In this document: piece after piece, positions 51,314 through 61,068 of the stretch
Layout of the letters: each line of letters opens with the position of its first letter
Numbering within the stretch: the first letter of the stretch is position 1
Program-made: the position numbers and the translations under genes
Notes under the pieces: model-generated
Seen by the model: only the letters and a program-made list of their open reading frames with translations
Told to the model about the DNA's origin: nothing
Databases searched by the model: none
Assembly: GCF_005885635.1 (NCBI RefSeq)
Contig: NZ_VATY01000003.1
Coordinates: forward strand, 248,001-312,000
From: Maribacter algarum (ex Zhang et al. 2020)
GTDB lineage: Bacteria > Bacteroidota > Bacteroidia > Flavobacteriales > Flavobacteriaceae
Reading direction: 5' to 3'
Length of the DNA stretch: 64,000 bases

Positions 51314-53170
51314 TTATCGCTTCCCTGCTTTTTTCTGCTCTTCAGCCTGTTCCATCATTTCACGCATCTTCTTTTGGAACTTGTTCTCTTTCTTAGGTTT
51401 CTTTTTATTCTCTTGAATTTGGGCATGAATCTTATCGTTGTCCAAAATGAAATTCTTGATCACTAACATAATTCCAATGGTAATTAAGTTAGATACGAAA
51501 TAATACAAACTCAATCCACTTGCATAGTTGTTGAAAAAGAACAACATCATTAAGGGCATCAAGTACATGATAAATTTCATGTTAGGCATGCCTGGTTGCG
51601 AAGGCATATTCTGCCCAGTGGTCATCATCATATAAAAGAAAATAGCAATTGATGCCAATATTGGGAACAAGCTCACATGATCACCATAAAAAGGAATTTC
51701 AAAAGGTAGCTGTGCTATACTATCATAAGAAGATAGATCATCAGCCCATAGGAAGGACTTTTGACGTAAGGCAAATGAAGTTGGAAAAAACATGAAAAGC
51801 GCATAGAAAATCGGCATCTGCAGGAATGCAGGAACGCAGCCGCTCATTGGGCTGACTCCAGCCTTTCCATAAAGCTTCATAGTTTCCTGTTGCTTTTTCA
51901 TGGCATTATCCTTGTACTTCTCGCCAAGCTCTGTAATCTCTGGCTTCAATACTTTCATCTTCGCCTGCGACAAATACGATTTATACGTAACGGGCGACAT
52001 GGCCAATCGCACTAAAATGGTCATAATAACGATGGCAATTCCGTAAGGTAAAAATGAACTGAGAAAAGTATAGAAAGGAGTAAAAACATATCTGTTAATC
52101 CATCCGAAAATACCCCAGCCGAAATAAATCGTATCGTCTAGTCCGTACTCTTCGTACTTCTTTAGTACTGCAACATCGGCAGGCCCATAATACCAGTCTA
52201 AACTTTCTGAAATTTCACCGCCTTCCATAGCTATTGGAATTGACGCTTCAAAATTTTTGGTAAATACTACTTCCTTGCTTTCTTCTTCAACCAAGTCTTT
52301 AGAAACCAGCTCAGCTGTTTTAAAGTTCCTTTTTGTAGCTAAAATAGAAGTGAAAAAATGCTGTTTGTAGGAAATCCATTTTACATCTTCATCGGTCTCT
52401 TCGTCATCCCCTCTGGCTGACATATAATCTATTTTTCCATCGTCAAAATTACGCATGACCTCCGTGTATCGGTTTTCATACTCTACGCTCTTATTATGAC
52501 GAATACCTTTCAACTTCCATTCGAGCTGAATCGGTTGACCGGAATTTATCACCCCATTCAATCCTTGTGACCGAACAGTGAAATCAACCAAATAGTCATC
52601 CGGTTTCATTTCGTAGCGGTACTCCAAAAATTTATCGGCAGCAACTTTGGCCTTCATCGACAATACTTGATTGTCTCCACTTTGCGTCAGCGACGGTTCA
52701 AAGTACAAATCCTTAGTATTAAGAACTCTATTATCGGAGGTAGAAAAATTCAATCCAAAGGAAGCATTTCCATCTTTAATTAGATATACCGGAATAGAAT
52801 CATAGGTATGAAACTGTTTCAATCGCGCCTCGATAATCTGACCACCTTTGTTACTGATTTCGAAATAAACCAAATCATTTTCCAATTTAGTAGTTTTATC
52901 AGATGGAGGGGTAAAACCAAATGCACCGTTGTTACTTCTATAATTGGCTACTGCTGTAGAATCTTGAAGGTTTATCGGAGCAGCTTCCGTTACGGCGTTC
53001 TCTTGAATGGTATTCTTCTCAGCCTTTTGCGCTTCTACTTGCTCCTGCTTTGCTTTTTCAGCCGCTACCTCCTCAGGTGAAGGCCGATTCTGATAAAGCA
53101 TCAGCATGATAAGGCCAAAAATCAGCACAAAGCCGATGATAGAATTTATATCGAGTTTCTTGTCTTCCAT
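51314..53170 (-). CDS. yidC: membrane protein insertase YidC
   Basis: A 618-residue inner-membrane insertase that folds and inserts membrane proteins alone or with SecYEG. The N-terminal anchor (SIIGFVLIFGLIMLMLYQ) is followed by a large periplasmic beta-domain to about residue 340. The conserved five-helix core starts near FTPFYTFLSSFLPYGIAIVIMTILVRLAMSPVTYKSYLSQAKM, whose Arg (LVRL) lies in the hydrophilic groove. The motif GCVPAFLQMPIFYALFMFF and a basic C-terminal tail (KKPKKENKFQKKMREMMEQ) that can contact ribosomes are present. It lies 101 bases after pyrG with its own promoter at 53232-53264. Confidence 0.96.
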   Translation of the reverse strand: MEDKKLDINSIIGFVLIFGLIMLMLYQNRPSPEEVAAEKAKQEQVEAQKAEKNTIQENAVTEAAPINLQDSTAVANYRSNNGAFGFTPPSDKTTKLENDLVYFEISNKGGQIIEARLKQFHTYDSIPVYLIKDGNASFGLNFSTSDNRVLNTKDLYFEPSLTQSGDNQVLSMKAKVAADKFLEYRYEMKPDDYLVDFTVRSQGLNGVINSGQPIQLEWKLKGIRHNKSVEYENRYTEVMRNFDDGKIDYMSARGDDEETDEDVKWISYKQHFFTSILATKRNFKTAELVSKDLVEEESKEVVFTKNFEASIPIAMEGGEISESLDWYYGPADVAVLKKYEEYGLDDTIYFGWGIFGWINRYVFTPFYTFLSSFLPYGIAIVIMTILVRLAMSPVTYKSYLSQAKMKVLKPEITELGEKYKDNAMKKQQETMKLYGKAGVSPMSGCVPAFLQMPIFYALFMFFPTSFALRQKSFLWADDLSSYDSIAQLPFEIPFYGDHVSLFPILASIAIFFYMMMTTGQNMPSQPGMPNMKFIMYLMPLMMLFFFNNYASGLSLYYFVSNLITIGIMLVIKNFILDNDKIHAQIQENKKKPKKENKFQKKMREMMEQAEEQKKAGKR

Positions 53171-53231
53171 CTAAATAAAATGTGATTTGGTAAATGTTTG
53201 ATTTCCTGTTCTTAAACAAATCCAGTAGAAG

Positions 53232-53264
53232 CAAATATATGCCCAATTGTGCATTTTATGCCAA
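53232..53264 (-). promoter_or_regulatory. housekeeping promoter of yidC
   Basis: On the minus strand TTG (53264-53262), 22 bases, TATATTTG (53239-53232): a good match to the Bacteroidota -33/-7 promoter, about 60 bases before the ATG. Confidence 0.65.
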
Positions 53265-53271
53265 ACTGGCA

Positions 53272-54909
<1,638 letters not shown>

Positions 54910-54919
54910 TTACGGGATT

Positions 54920-54927
54920 CAAAGATA
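54920..54927 (-). promoter_or_regulatory. -7 box of pyrG
   Basis: TATCTTTG on the minus strand, an exact TAnnTTTG match about 25 bases before the ATG. No TTG at standard spacing is obvious. Confidence 0.5.
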
Positions 54928-54944
54928 CAAATTGCAATAGGAAA

Positions 54945-55187
54945 TCAGTACTTCTTGGGCGGAAAATCTTTTTGCACCCTACGTATCAGGGGTTCAAGTC
55001 CGTTTACTTTGATTTCATGCATCGATTTTAGGAGCATACCAAGCTTTCCATCTGGGAAACCTTTTTGATTGAACCAAACCAAATACGGCTCCGGTAAATC
55101 TACCAGATAGCGCCCTTTGAACTTACCAAATGGCATTCGATAATGGGCTAGCTCTATAAGTTTTTCCTTGTCAGGGTTTAGGTTCAT
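54945..55187 (-). CDS. DUF3820 family protein
   Basis: An 80-residue protein starting MNLNPDKEKLIELAHYRMPFGKFKGRYLVDLPEPYLVWF. The MPFGK(F/Y)KG motif followed by LPxxYLxWF defines DUF3820, a small family annotated as putative quorum-sensing-regulated virulence factor, with no proven activity in this phylum. The same motif occurs near exonuclease and DNA-repair domains in other proteins. I chose the ATG at 55187 over 55205. It lies 50 bases upstream of pyrG in the same direction, so pyrG could be partly co-transcribed with it. Confidence 0.85.
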   Translation of the reverse strand: MNLNPDKEKLIELAHYRMPFGKFKGRYLVDLPEPYLVWFNQKGFPDGKLGMLLKSMHEIKVNGLEPLIRRVQKDFPPKKY

Positions 55188-55296
55188 AGGATAAGAATAA
55201 ATCAAATGGATTTAAAAGTAACTCTATTTGACAATATCTCCATTGGTATTGTTGCATTTGTTATATTGCATTACGTATCAACTCAATAGCGTGATT

Positions 55297-56169
55297 ATGA
55301 AAAGAAGAAACTTCATAGGTACATCTGCCGCAGCTTCCGTCGGACTTCTAGCCACTAAAACCAGTTCTGCAATGTCTTCCAAAGTACAATCAGAAACGAA
55401 CGAACTCAAAGGAAATATCAATCATAGCGCCTGCCGATGGTGCTACAGTAAAATTCCTATGGAAGACTTCCTCAAGAATCTCAATGATTTAGGAATCAAA
55501 GCAATGGACTTGACCGGACCTGAAGATTGGCCTTTAATGAAGAAATATAATATTCATGCTTCAATGTGCTGGGGAGCAGGCAAAGGAATTCCCGAAGGTT
55601 GGAACGACCCAAAATTACATGACGAATTGATCGCCGATTATCTTCGTGTGATTCCCCTGGTAGCGGAAGCCGGTTATACGAATTTGATTTGCTTTAGTGG
55701 AAACCGAAATGGAATGGATGATTCTGTAGGCTTGAAAAATTGCGCTGAAGGCTTGAAAAAAATTATGCCAGCTGCTGAAAAACACGGTGTAGTCATTCAA
55801 ATGGAACTGCTCAATTCAAAGGTAGACCATGCTGATTATATGTGCGACCACACTTCATGGGGTGTTGAACTTTGTAAAGCAGTGGGTTCAGATAACTTTA
55901 AACTGCTCTACGATATTTATCATATGCAGATTATGGAAGGTGATGTCATTCGAAATATTCAAGATTATCATCAATACTTCGGACATTATCATACGGGTGG
56001 CAACCCAGGGCGACACGAAATTAATGAAACCCAAGAGTTGTATTATCCGGCCATTATGAAAGCTATTGTGGATACAGGGTTCAAGGGATATGTTGCTCAA
56101 GAGTTTATTCCCACTTGGGAAGACCCCATAGCTGCCTTAAAAGAAGGGGTTACGATTTGCGATGTCTAA
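55297..56169 (+). CDS. Tat-exported TIM-barrel isomerase-like protein (hydroxypyruvate isomerase family)
   Basis: About 290 residues. The twin-arginine signal is KRRNFIGTSAAASVGLLA, cleaved near SSA. The rest is an AP-endonuclease-2 type TIM barrel, as in xylose isomerase-like sugar enzymes. Metal ligands are suggested by VVIQMELLNSK (Glu), FKLLYDIYHMQIMEGD (Asp and His), GHYHTGGNPGRHE (His) and GYVAQEFIPTW (Glu). This order matches hydroxypyruvate isomerase and related 3-keto sugar isomerases. Export and family context suggest periplasmic sugar modification, perhaps together with the DUF1080 protein elsewhere in the window. I use the ATG at 55297. Confidence 0.85.
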   Translation: MKRRNFIGTSAAASVGLLATKTSSAMSSKVQSETNELKGNINHSACRWCYSKIPMEDFLKNLNDLGIKAMDLTGPEDWPLMKKYNIHASMCWGAGKGIPEGWNDPKLHDELIADYLRVIPLVAEAGYTNLICFSGNRNGMDDSVGLKNCAEGLKKIMPAAEKHGVVIQMELLNSKVDHADYMCDHTSWGVELCKAVGSDNFKLLYDIYHMQIMEGDVIRNIQDYHQYFGHYHTGGNPGRHEINETQELYYPAIMKAIVDTGFKGYVAQEFIPTWEDPIAALKEGVTICDV

Positions 56170-56195
56170 TTAATTTATCAAACCTGCTTTAGACC

Positions 56196-56465
56196 ATGCG
56201 TAAAATCAGAATATTGTTTTTTACAGCTTTGAGCGTGTTTCTACTTTCAAGTTGCGTAAAAGCCGCCAAAGACTTGGTTGATGACATCGAATTAAGAACA
56301 CAGTGTGTTGAACGATTAGCCGAATACACTACCGAAAGTGGCGACAAAACCTGTTCGCAAATAAGGTCAGAAATCGATGCTATTTTAAGGGATTGTGGCG
56401 AATTTTTGTCTCAGGAAGAAAAAGATGATTTGAATTTTGCCAAAGACAACTGTACCGATAACTAG
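56196..56465 (+). CDS. small lipoprotein of unknown function
   Basis: An 89-residue protein with a lipobox (FLLSSC, then VKAAKD). The mature part of about 68 residues is helical-looking and contains four further cysteines (QCVE, TCSQ, DCGE, NCTD), which could form two disulfides in the periplasm. No family recognised. It follows the TIM-barrel gene after 26 bases and is probably co-transcribed with it; it converges on the DUF922 gene. Confidence 0.65.
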   Translation: MRKIRILFFTALSVFLLSSCVKAAKDLVDDIELRTQCVERLAEYTTESGDKTCSQIRSEIDAILRDCGEFLSQEEKDDLNFAKDNCTDN

Positions 56466-56474
56466 TTAGTTCTA

Positions 56475-57011
56475 TCACTTCAAAAGTGCTTTTGCAATCT
56501 CTTCATTCCAAATCAATTGCTGCTCTCTATCTCTTGAAAAGTTGGTTTCGTCATCATATTTGTTCTGAAAATCATTTAACTCAATATTGATTTTACGATA
56601 GATCGAGCGAACCTTTGCCTTAACATTACCGTGCGTAAAGGTAGCTTCACCCAAACGTTTTCGAAGTTTACGAGCATACAACTCTGAAATATCAAAATGA
56701 AGTTGTTCATGACTTAATATGACCTCATCACATAATTCGGGTTGATACCAAGATTTTGTGGGATAGAAATAGGTGTCGATTTTAAAATCAACCTCGATAT
56801 TATCTTTGGTGCCAGAGGTAGAAAATCGGTAGGTTATACCACTTGCCGTTGTCGCCGCGGCTCTATTGTTTGGTGGAATCTTGCCTTTAAAATCCTTCCA
56901 AGAAAGACGTTTTTCGGCGCTCCAAGTAATGGTATCGTAACCCTGTAGCGACTGCTGAAAAGATAGCAATAACAGAATTACAAGTCCGAAACCAAACTTT
57001 AAAATACCCAA
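56475..57011 (-). CDS. DUF922-type secreted putative metalloprotease
   Basis: A 178-residue exported protein. The hydrophobic leader FGFGLVILLLLSFQQSLQG precedes TITWSAEKRLSWKDFKGKIP, the recognisable DUF922 opening. The HEQLH sequence in EVILSHEQLHFDISELYARKL is an HExxH zinc motif, with further family acidic residues downstream. It may cut envelope proteins, but activity is not shown. No ATG exists; the start is TTG at 57011. The frame is the same as that of the upstream LysM gene, whose TAG stop lies 27 bases earlier. Confidence 0.75.
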   Translation of the reverse strand: MGILKFGFGLVILLLLSFQQSLQGYDTITWSAEKRLSWKDFKGKIPPNNRAAATTASGITYRFSTSGTKDNIEVDFKIDTYFYPTKSWYQPELCDEVILSHEQLHFDISELYARKLRKRLGEATFTHGNVKAKVRSIYRKINIELNDFQNKYDDETNFSRDREQQLIWNEEIAKALLK

Positions 57012-57038
57012 GTCAGCAAGATTACTTTTTCGTTTATA

Positions 57039-59228
57039 CTAGTTCACTTGTTTGATTCGCATCTTTTCGTAAGACATGATATACGAAGCCTGATTGTAAT
57101 AACCCGATGCGAAGTCTTTCTCATATGAGAATTTGTTGCCCGTATACTCCGTTTCTCCGATGACCTTAGAAACCTCCATCAAATTGTTTTTGTAAGCTAA
57201 TTTGAGCACTAAGTCATAGGTAAGGTCAAATCCACGTACGGCATACATATCCGGGGTTTCTCCAAATCTCTTGCGATAGCGTTTTACAAAAGCATTATTA
57301 CCAACCTCGCGATACACAGAAGGATAGGTGAAATTCAAATTAGACAAGTGCGAGTTTGATAGTACTTCATTTTCAAAAGCCTTGCCTTTGTAGGTGGTGA
57401 ACATTCGCACAAAAACCTTTTTAGTGCTTATTTCCGGGTCGATTACCGAGTTGTGAAAAGAGTTTAATATCGAGGTGACGCTTGAAGCCAATCTAAAATT
57501 ATCCGTTTCAACGATTACCCAATTTTCTTGTTCTTCGGATAAAAGCTCCGCCACCTTTTCCCTATCAATACCAATGTTCTTTTCTTCCTCAATGACCTCA
57601 ACTACTTTTGCCTCGGGAAAATGTGCCAATATCGAATCCCGTACGACGGCATTCGTACTATCTGCAATGATAAGGATGTTTTCCTCTTTTACTATGGATT
57701 TCAAGTGCGCCAACATTCGTTTCCTTAGAATTTTATCTGAAGTATAGGAAAAGAAAACATTGCTCATACTCAATTTGGTATCCGCCGGAATTGGCGCAAT
57801 AACCGGTACACGATGTTGCGATGCCCTAACTGCTACTTCCTGTAAAGATGGAACATCAAGTGGACCAATAACCGCACTGTATTTGGAAAGGTCTTCACTA
57901 ATTAAAATGGATTTCGTTTTCAACGGACTCAATTGGTTGTCAAGGGATTTCACATCTACTGAAATACCCAACTCGGCAAGGGAGTCAAGTGCAATCAAAG
58001 CCCCAGAATACAAGCCTAAACTTATATTGGCATCTCTGCGTTTTTGAATCATACTCACGGTGTTTGCTCTATTGTCAGCGTCCATTCTATCGGTACGGAA
58101 AGGCAACATGAACATCAACTTAGGAGTATTGGCCACATTGATACTATCCAACAAATTAATCTTGTCTAAGACCAAGGCATTTCTAACTTCGAAATCACCC
58201 GTTTGTTCCTTTGGGAGCTTTAACACCATTCCCGCTTTCAAACCATTCTTCAAATCAGGATTTAAAGCCAATAATTCTGTATACGATATTCCCAGCTTAC
58301 GTGTCAGCGAAAATTCGGTCTGTTTTGGTTTTACCTCATAAAAAATATAGTTGTCTGTATTGACTTCACCCGTCTCAACTTTCCGTTCTGGAATTCGAAT
58401 GACCATGCCCTCCTTCAAGCCTCCTCGTTCTGAAATCTCAGGATTCAAACGTACAATCTCATCCGACTTTACATTGAACTTTTTCTCCAATTGATAAAAG
58501 TTCATTTTTGCAGGAACGGAATAGGATAAAAAAAGCTCCGTAACTTGGTTCTGTACACTAGAACCAGCTTTCTTAGGCATCTTCAACTCCGCGCCTTCCG
58601 CCAAATAGCTCGTGTTCTTCGCCAAAGACGGATTCAAAGTTTCCATACTATCGATGGTAATTCCGTATTTATGGGCAATACTCCATCGGGTTTCCTTGGC
58701 TGCAACGGTATAGGTTTCGTAATCGCCTTCTTCGATGGTATTTTCAGAAGGCTTTACTCTTCTATACTTCGGAATTTTCAACACCATCTTCTTTTTCAAC
58801 TGTGTGGAATATAAATCGCGGTTATAACGTTTGATATCCTCCTCTGTAATATTATAGCGTTGTGCAATACCATACAAAGTTTCCCGCTTTCGGACTTTGT
58901 GCGAAGTAAACCCAATAGGTTCTTCTTGTTCAGCTTTAGGGTCTTTTGCCGCCGGAGTTCTTGGATTAGTAGGTGTACTTGCAGCAGCTTGGTCGACCGT
59001 ACCTTCAGCAGGAATTACCAAAATAGTACTTGGCCTTAAATCTTGACCTGCACGAATCTCCTTATTATACTTTAATATATTCGCCGGGGTAACCTTATAT
59101 TTCTTGGCTACACTCTCTAAGGTTTCTCCTTTCTTGACAGGATGTGTTAGAAACTTTTGCGCTGTTGCTTTGCATCCTACAAATACAAACAAAAGCAATA
59201 CGACTATATTTTTATAAACTTGATTCAT
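57039..59228 (-). CDS. lipoprotein with five LysM domains and a periplasmic-binding fold
   Basis: About 729 residues. Lipobox LFVFVGC, then KATAQ. Five LysM domains, which bind peptidoglycan, cover about residues 20-340. Each opens with a V-K(G/R)ET-type start and closes with a V-(K/R)IP or similar end, and the fourth and fifth are weaker. From about 370 a type 1 periplasmic-binding fold follows (LMFMLPFRTDRMD, SAVIGPLDVPSLQEVAVRASQHRVPVIAPIPA, DMYAVRGFDLTYDLVLKLAY), like that of LpoA or branched amino-acid receptors. By analogy with LpoA it might activate a peptidoglycan synthase. The ATG at 59228 starts the lipoprotein signal. guaA lies 177 bases upstream. Confidence 0.85.
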   Translation of the reverse strand: MNQVYKNIVVLLLFVFVGCKATAQKFLTHPVKKGETLESVAKKYKVTPANILKYNKEIRAGQDLRPSTILVIPAEGTVDQAAASTPTNPRTPAAKDPKAEQEEPIGFTSHKVRKRETLYGIAQRYNITEEDIKRYNRDLYSTQLKKKMVLKIPKYRRVKPSENTIEEGDYETYTVAAKETRWSIAHKYGITIDSMETLNPSLAKNTSYLAEGAELKMPKKAGSSVQNQVTELFLSYSVPAKMNFYQLEKKFNVKSDEIVRLNPEISERGGLKEGMVIRIPERKVETGEVNTDNYIFYEVKPKQTEFSLTRKLGISYTELLALNPDLKNGLKAGMVLKLPKEQTGDFEVRNALVLDKINLLDSINVANTPKLMFMLPFRTDRMDADNRANTVSMIQKRRDANISLGLYSGALIALDSLAELGISVDVKSLDNQLSPLKTKSILISEDLSKYSAVIGPLDVPSLQEVAVRASQHRVPVIAPIPADTKLSMSNVFFSYTSDKILRKRMLAHLKSIVKEENILIIADSTNAVVRDSILAHFPEAKVVEVIEEEKNIGIDREKVAELLSEEQENWVIVETDNFRLASSVTSILNSFHNSVIDPEISTKKVFVRMFTTYKGKAFENEVLSNSHLSNLNFTYPSVYREVGNNAFVKRYRKRFGETPDMYAVRGFDLTYDLVLKLAYKNNLMEVSKVIGETEYTGNKFSYEKDFASGYYNQASYIMSYEKMRIKQVN

Positions 59229-59314
59229 GTGTTTTATTCCTAGTTGAAATTCTTTGGTCAAAGGTTTGGTTAAATTTTTAAATTTTACTTCTTACTTAAA
59301 GTCCTCCCCTAACC

Positions 59315-59396
59315 CCTCCCAAGGAGGTGGATGGTTTTTAGGATAAAATAACTCTTATTTCTAGTTTCATACTTCGTACTTCAAACTTCGTACTTC
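59315..59396. repeat. short repeats in the guaA-LysM spacer
   Basis: A CCTCC-CAA-GGAGG inverted repeat at 59315-59327, and two direct copies of ACTTCGTACTTC at 59371-59382 and 59385-59396 (14-base period). I recall both kinds as frequent intergenic sequences in flavobacteria; function unknown. Confidence 0.55.
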
Positions 59397-59405
59397 TAAC
59401 CTCCC

Positions 59406-60938
59406 TTACTCCCATTCTATCGTTGCTGGCGGTTTGGAACTTATATCATATACGACACGATTCACTCCAGGGACTTTATTAATGATATCATTTGATGTTT
59501 TCTGTAAAAACTCATAGGGTAAATTCACCCAATCGGCGGTCATACCATCAGTACTTTCCACCGCACGTAAAGCTACACATTTTTCATAAGTCCGTTCATC
59601 GCCCATGACCCCTACACTATTGACGGGCAGCAACATAGCACCCGCTTGCCAGACTTTGTCATACAAGCCCCATTCGCGTAGTCCGTTGATGAATATATGA
59701 TCTACTTCTTGCAAAATGGCCACTTTATCTCTTGTAATATCTCCTAAGATGCGTATTGCCAAACCGGGACCTGGGAAAGGGTGTCTTCCTAACAGTTCTT
59801 TATCCAATCCCATACTGGCGCCTACTCTACGTACCTCGTCTTTAAACAACATTTTCAAAGGCTCTACTACTTTCAATTTCATATAATCGGGCAATCCGCC
59901 TACATTATGGTGACTCTTTATGGTCGCTGACGGACCGCCAGTCGCAGAAACCGATTCAATCACATCAGGGTAAATCGTACCTTGCGCCAACCAATTCGCA
60001 CCTTTAACCAATTTCGATTCATCATCAAATACCTCGACAAAAACACGCCCTATTATTTTGCGTTTTGTTTCAGGATCACTCTCACCAGCCAATTCATCCA
60101 AAAAGCGTGCCGAAGCATCTACGCCTTTTACATTTAGGCCCATTCCCTCGTATTGTTTTAGGACTCCGTCGAATTCATTTTTACGAAGTAATCCGTTATT
60201 GACAAAGATGCAGTGAAGGTTAGAACCTATCGCTTTATGCAATAGAACAGCAGCTACCGATGAATCTACGCCACCAGATAATCCTAAAATTACTTTTTCA
60301 TCACCAAGCTTTTCTTTGAGTTCGGCTACCGTAGTTTCAACAAAAGCATCGGGCGTCCACGTTTGTTCTATTCCGGCAATGTTGACTAAAAAATTCTCTA
60401 ATAACTGTTTCCCGTCGGTGGAATGATATACTTCAGGGTGGAATTGAATACCATATGTTTCTTCCCCATCAAATTTAAACGCAGCATTTTCAACATCATG
60501 CGTACTAGCCAAAAGCTGGGTATTTTCAGGAAGTTGTTTAATCGTATCTGCATGACTCATCCAAACTTGGCTTCCGGTATTGACCTTTTCTAAAAAGGGG
60601 TTTCCTGTTTCTACATGCGATAAATTTGCCCTACCATATTCCCTAGTATTCGATTTTTCAACATTACCCCCGTTAAAATGGGCCAAATATTGTGCTCCGT
60701 AGCAAACACCCAACAATGGCTTCTTTCCTCGAATTTCTGATAAATCTGGATGCGGCGCATCATCGGCCCTCACCGAAAACGGAGAACCCGAAAGTATCAC
60801 CGCCTTATATTCTGAAAGGTCTTCGGGGGGCTTGTTAAAAGGTTTTATTTCAGAGAAAATATTCAGCTCTCGAACGCGTCTACCAATCAATTGGGTATAC
60901 TGAGAACCGAAGTCTAGAATCAGGACTTTATTTTGCAT
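59406..60938 (-). CDS. guaA: GMP synthase (glutamine-hydrolysing)
   Basis: A 510-residue enzyme that converts XMP to GMP using glutamine and ATP. The N-terminal class I glutaminase has the nucleophile in [14 protein letters not shown] near residue 80 and His-Glu in [10 protein letters not shown] near 170. The ATP pyrophosphatase P-loop is [16 protein letters not shown] near 220. The C-terminal dimerisation part ends with [16 protein letters not shown], the canonical end of GuaA. The ATG at 60938 gives the normal [30 protein letters not shown] box stands only three bases before that ATG. Confidence 0.97.
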   Translation of the reverse strand: MQNKVLILDFGSQYTQLIGRRVRELNIFSEIKPFNKPPEDLSEYKAVILSGSPFSVRADDAPHPDLSEIRGKKPLLGVCYGAQYLAHFNGGNVEKSNTREYGRANLSHVETGNPFLEKVNTGSQVWMSHADTIKQLPENTQLLASTHDVENAAFKFDGEETYGIQFHPEVYHSTDGKQLLENFLVNIAGIEQTWTPDAFVETTVAELKEKLGDEKVILGLSGGVDSSVAAVLLHKAIGSNLHCIFVNNGLLRKNEFDGVLKQYEGMGLNVKGVDASARFLDELAGESDPETKRKIIGRVFVEVFDDESKLVKGANWLAQGTIYPDVIESVSATGGPSATIKSHHNVGGLPDYMKLKVVEPLKMLFKDEVRRVGASMGLDKELLGRHPFPGPGLAIRILGDITRDKVAILQEVDHIFINGLREWGLYDKVWQAGAMLLPVNSVGVMGDERTYEKCVALRAVESTDGMTADWVNLPYEFLQKTSNDIINKVPGVNRVVYDISSKPPATIEWE

Positions 60939-60941
60939 GGG

Positions 60942-60949
60942 CAAAAATA
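60942..60949 (-). promoter_or_regulatory. -7-like box abutting guaA
   Basis: TATTTTTG, an exact TAnnTTTG match, then CCC and the guaA ATG. No clear -33 TTG. It suggests a leaderless or nearly leaderless guaA transcript. Confidence 0.45.
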
Positions 60950-61068
60950 GCAAAATCGAAAATTTGGGAAAGGGTTCTTTCAGGATATTTACAAGAGGTT
61001 TTTAACAACCGTTAAAATGCTTCAAAAAATCAGTATTTTAGCTGCACCACCCACAAAACCAAGCCCAT

